Shown here: positions 21,968 to 22,014 of the stretch, one piece after another
Layout of the letters: the number at the start of each line of letters is the position of its first letter
How positions within the stretch are numbered: the first letter of the stretch is position 1
Assembly (NCBI GenBank): GCA_020024765.1
Contig: JAHHTG010000008.1
Span: 1-22,014 of the forward strand
Direction: 5' to 3'
Source of the DNA: Thomasclavelia sp.
GTDB lineage: Bacteria > Bacillota_I > Bacilli_A > Erysipelotrichales > Erysipelotrichaceae
DNA: 22,014 nt
The notes under the pieces: model-generated
Seen by the model: only the letters and a program-made list of their open reading frames with translations
The model's database searches: none
What the model was told of the DNA's origin: nothing
Program-made: the position numbers and the translations under genes

Positions 21968-22014
21968 TGGTGGAGCATAGCGGGATCGAACCGCTGACCT
22001 CCTGCGTGCAAAGC
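21968..22014 (-). tRNA. tRNA-Ala (anticodon TGC), 3' part only
   Basis: Cut by the window edge: 47 of about 76 nt. Visible on the minus strand are the anticodon loop with TGC, the variable loop, the T arm (AGCGG-TTCGATC-CCGCT), the acceptor 3' strand and an encoded CCA end (21970-21968). The anticodon identifies alanine. No other tRNA is seen. Confidence 0.9.

Overview
The window is AT-rich, gene-dense bacterial DNA. Coding sequence, short Shine-Dalgarno (SD) sites and U-tailed hairpin terminators all look like a low-GC Bacillota (Firmicutes). Gene content (a FakB-type DegV protein, a DUF1836 regulator, AddAB, a QueT transporter, and tmk-holB-ricT-rsmI) and the AddB and DinB types fit the Erysipelotrichia or a relative. 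That class assignment is inferred from protein character, not from a marker gene.

Layout. (1) 1-1.6 kb: a DegV protein (minus) and a DUF1836 HTH protein (plus) diverge from a short region holding an 11-bp direct repeat. (2) 1.66-7.29 kb: addB-addA (minus), the double-strand-break helicase-nuclease, with a one-base overlap. (3) 7.39-9.5 kb: a FlaR-like P-loop kinase, then phosphoglycerate mutase gpmI. (4) 9.56-13.27 kb: two unusual divergent genes. One is a protein-kinase-like/NB-ARC-like STAND protein with degenerate ATPase motifs. The other is a multi-pass membrane protein with a permuted NlpC/P60-like tail. (5) 13.28-14.46 kb: a 75-aa acidic protein, a roughly 390-bp gene-free stretch and a YcxB-like membrane protein. 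(6) 14.55-19.64 kb: a co-directional run of NUDIX hydrolase, queT, a small acidic protein, tmk, holB, ricT and rsmI. It resembles the Bacillus tmk-rsmI cluster with several members missing. (7) 19.64-21.9 kb: an SOS-like module of an HTH-S24 self-cleaving repressor divergent from a DinB-type polymerase and a small partner protein, with a clear inverted-repeat operator over the polymerase -35 box. (8) The window ends inside a minus-strand tRNA-Ala(TGC).

The most striking regulatory pattern is that six genes have a well-formed -10 box placed so that the predicted transcription start falls within about 2 nt of the start codon, and none of the six has a usable SD site. These look like leaderless mRNAs. 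The other genes here (degV, gpmI, NUDIX, queT, the repressor, dinB and others) have normal SD leaders, so the two modes coexist. Two of the leaderless cases are back-to-back divergent pairs. Repair genes (addAB, the SOS-like module), nucleotide and translation functions (tmk, rsmI, NUDIX, queT) and a putative signalling pair make up most of the content. No transposase, integrase, CRISPR array or prophage gene is visible.
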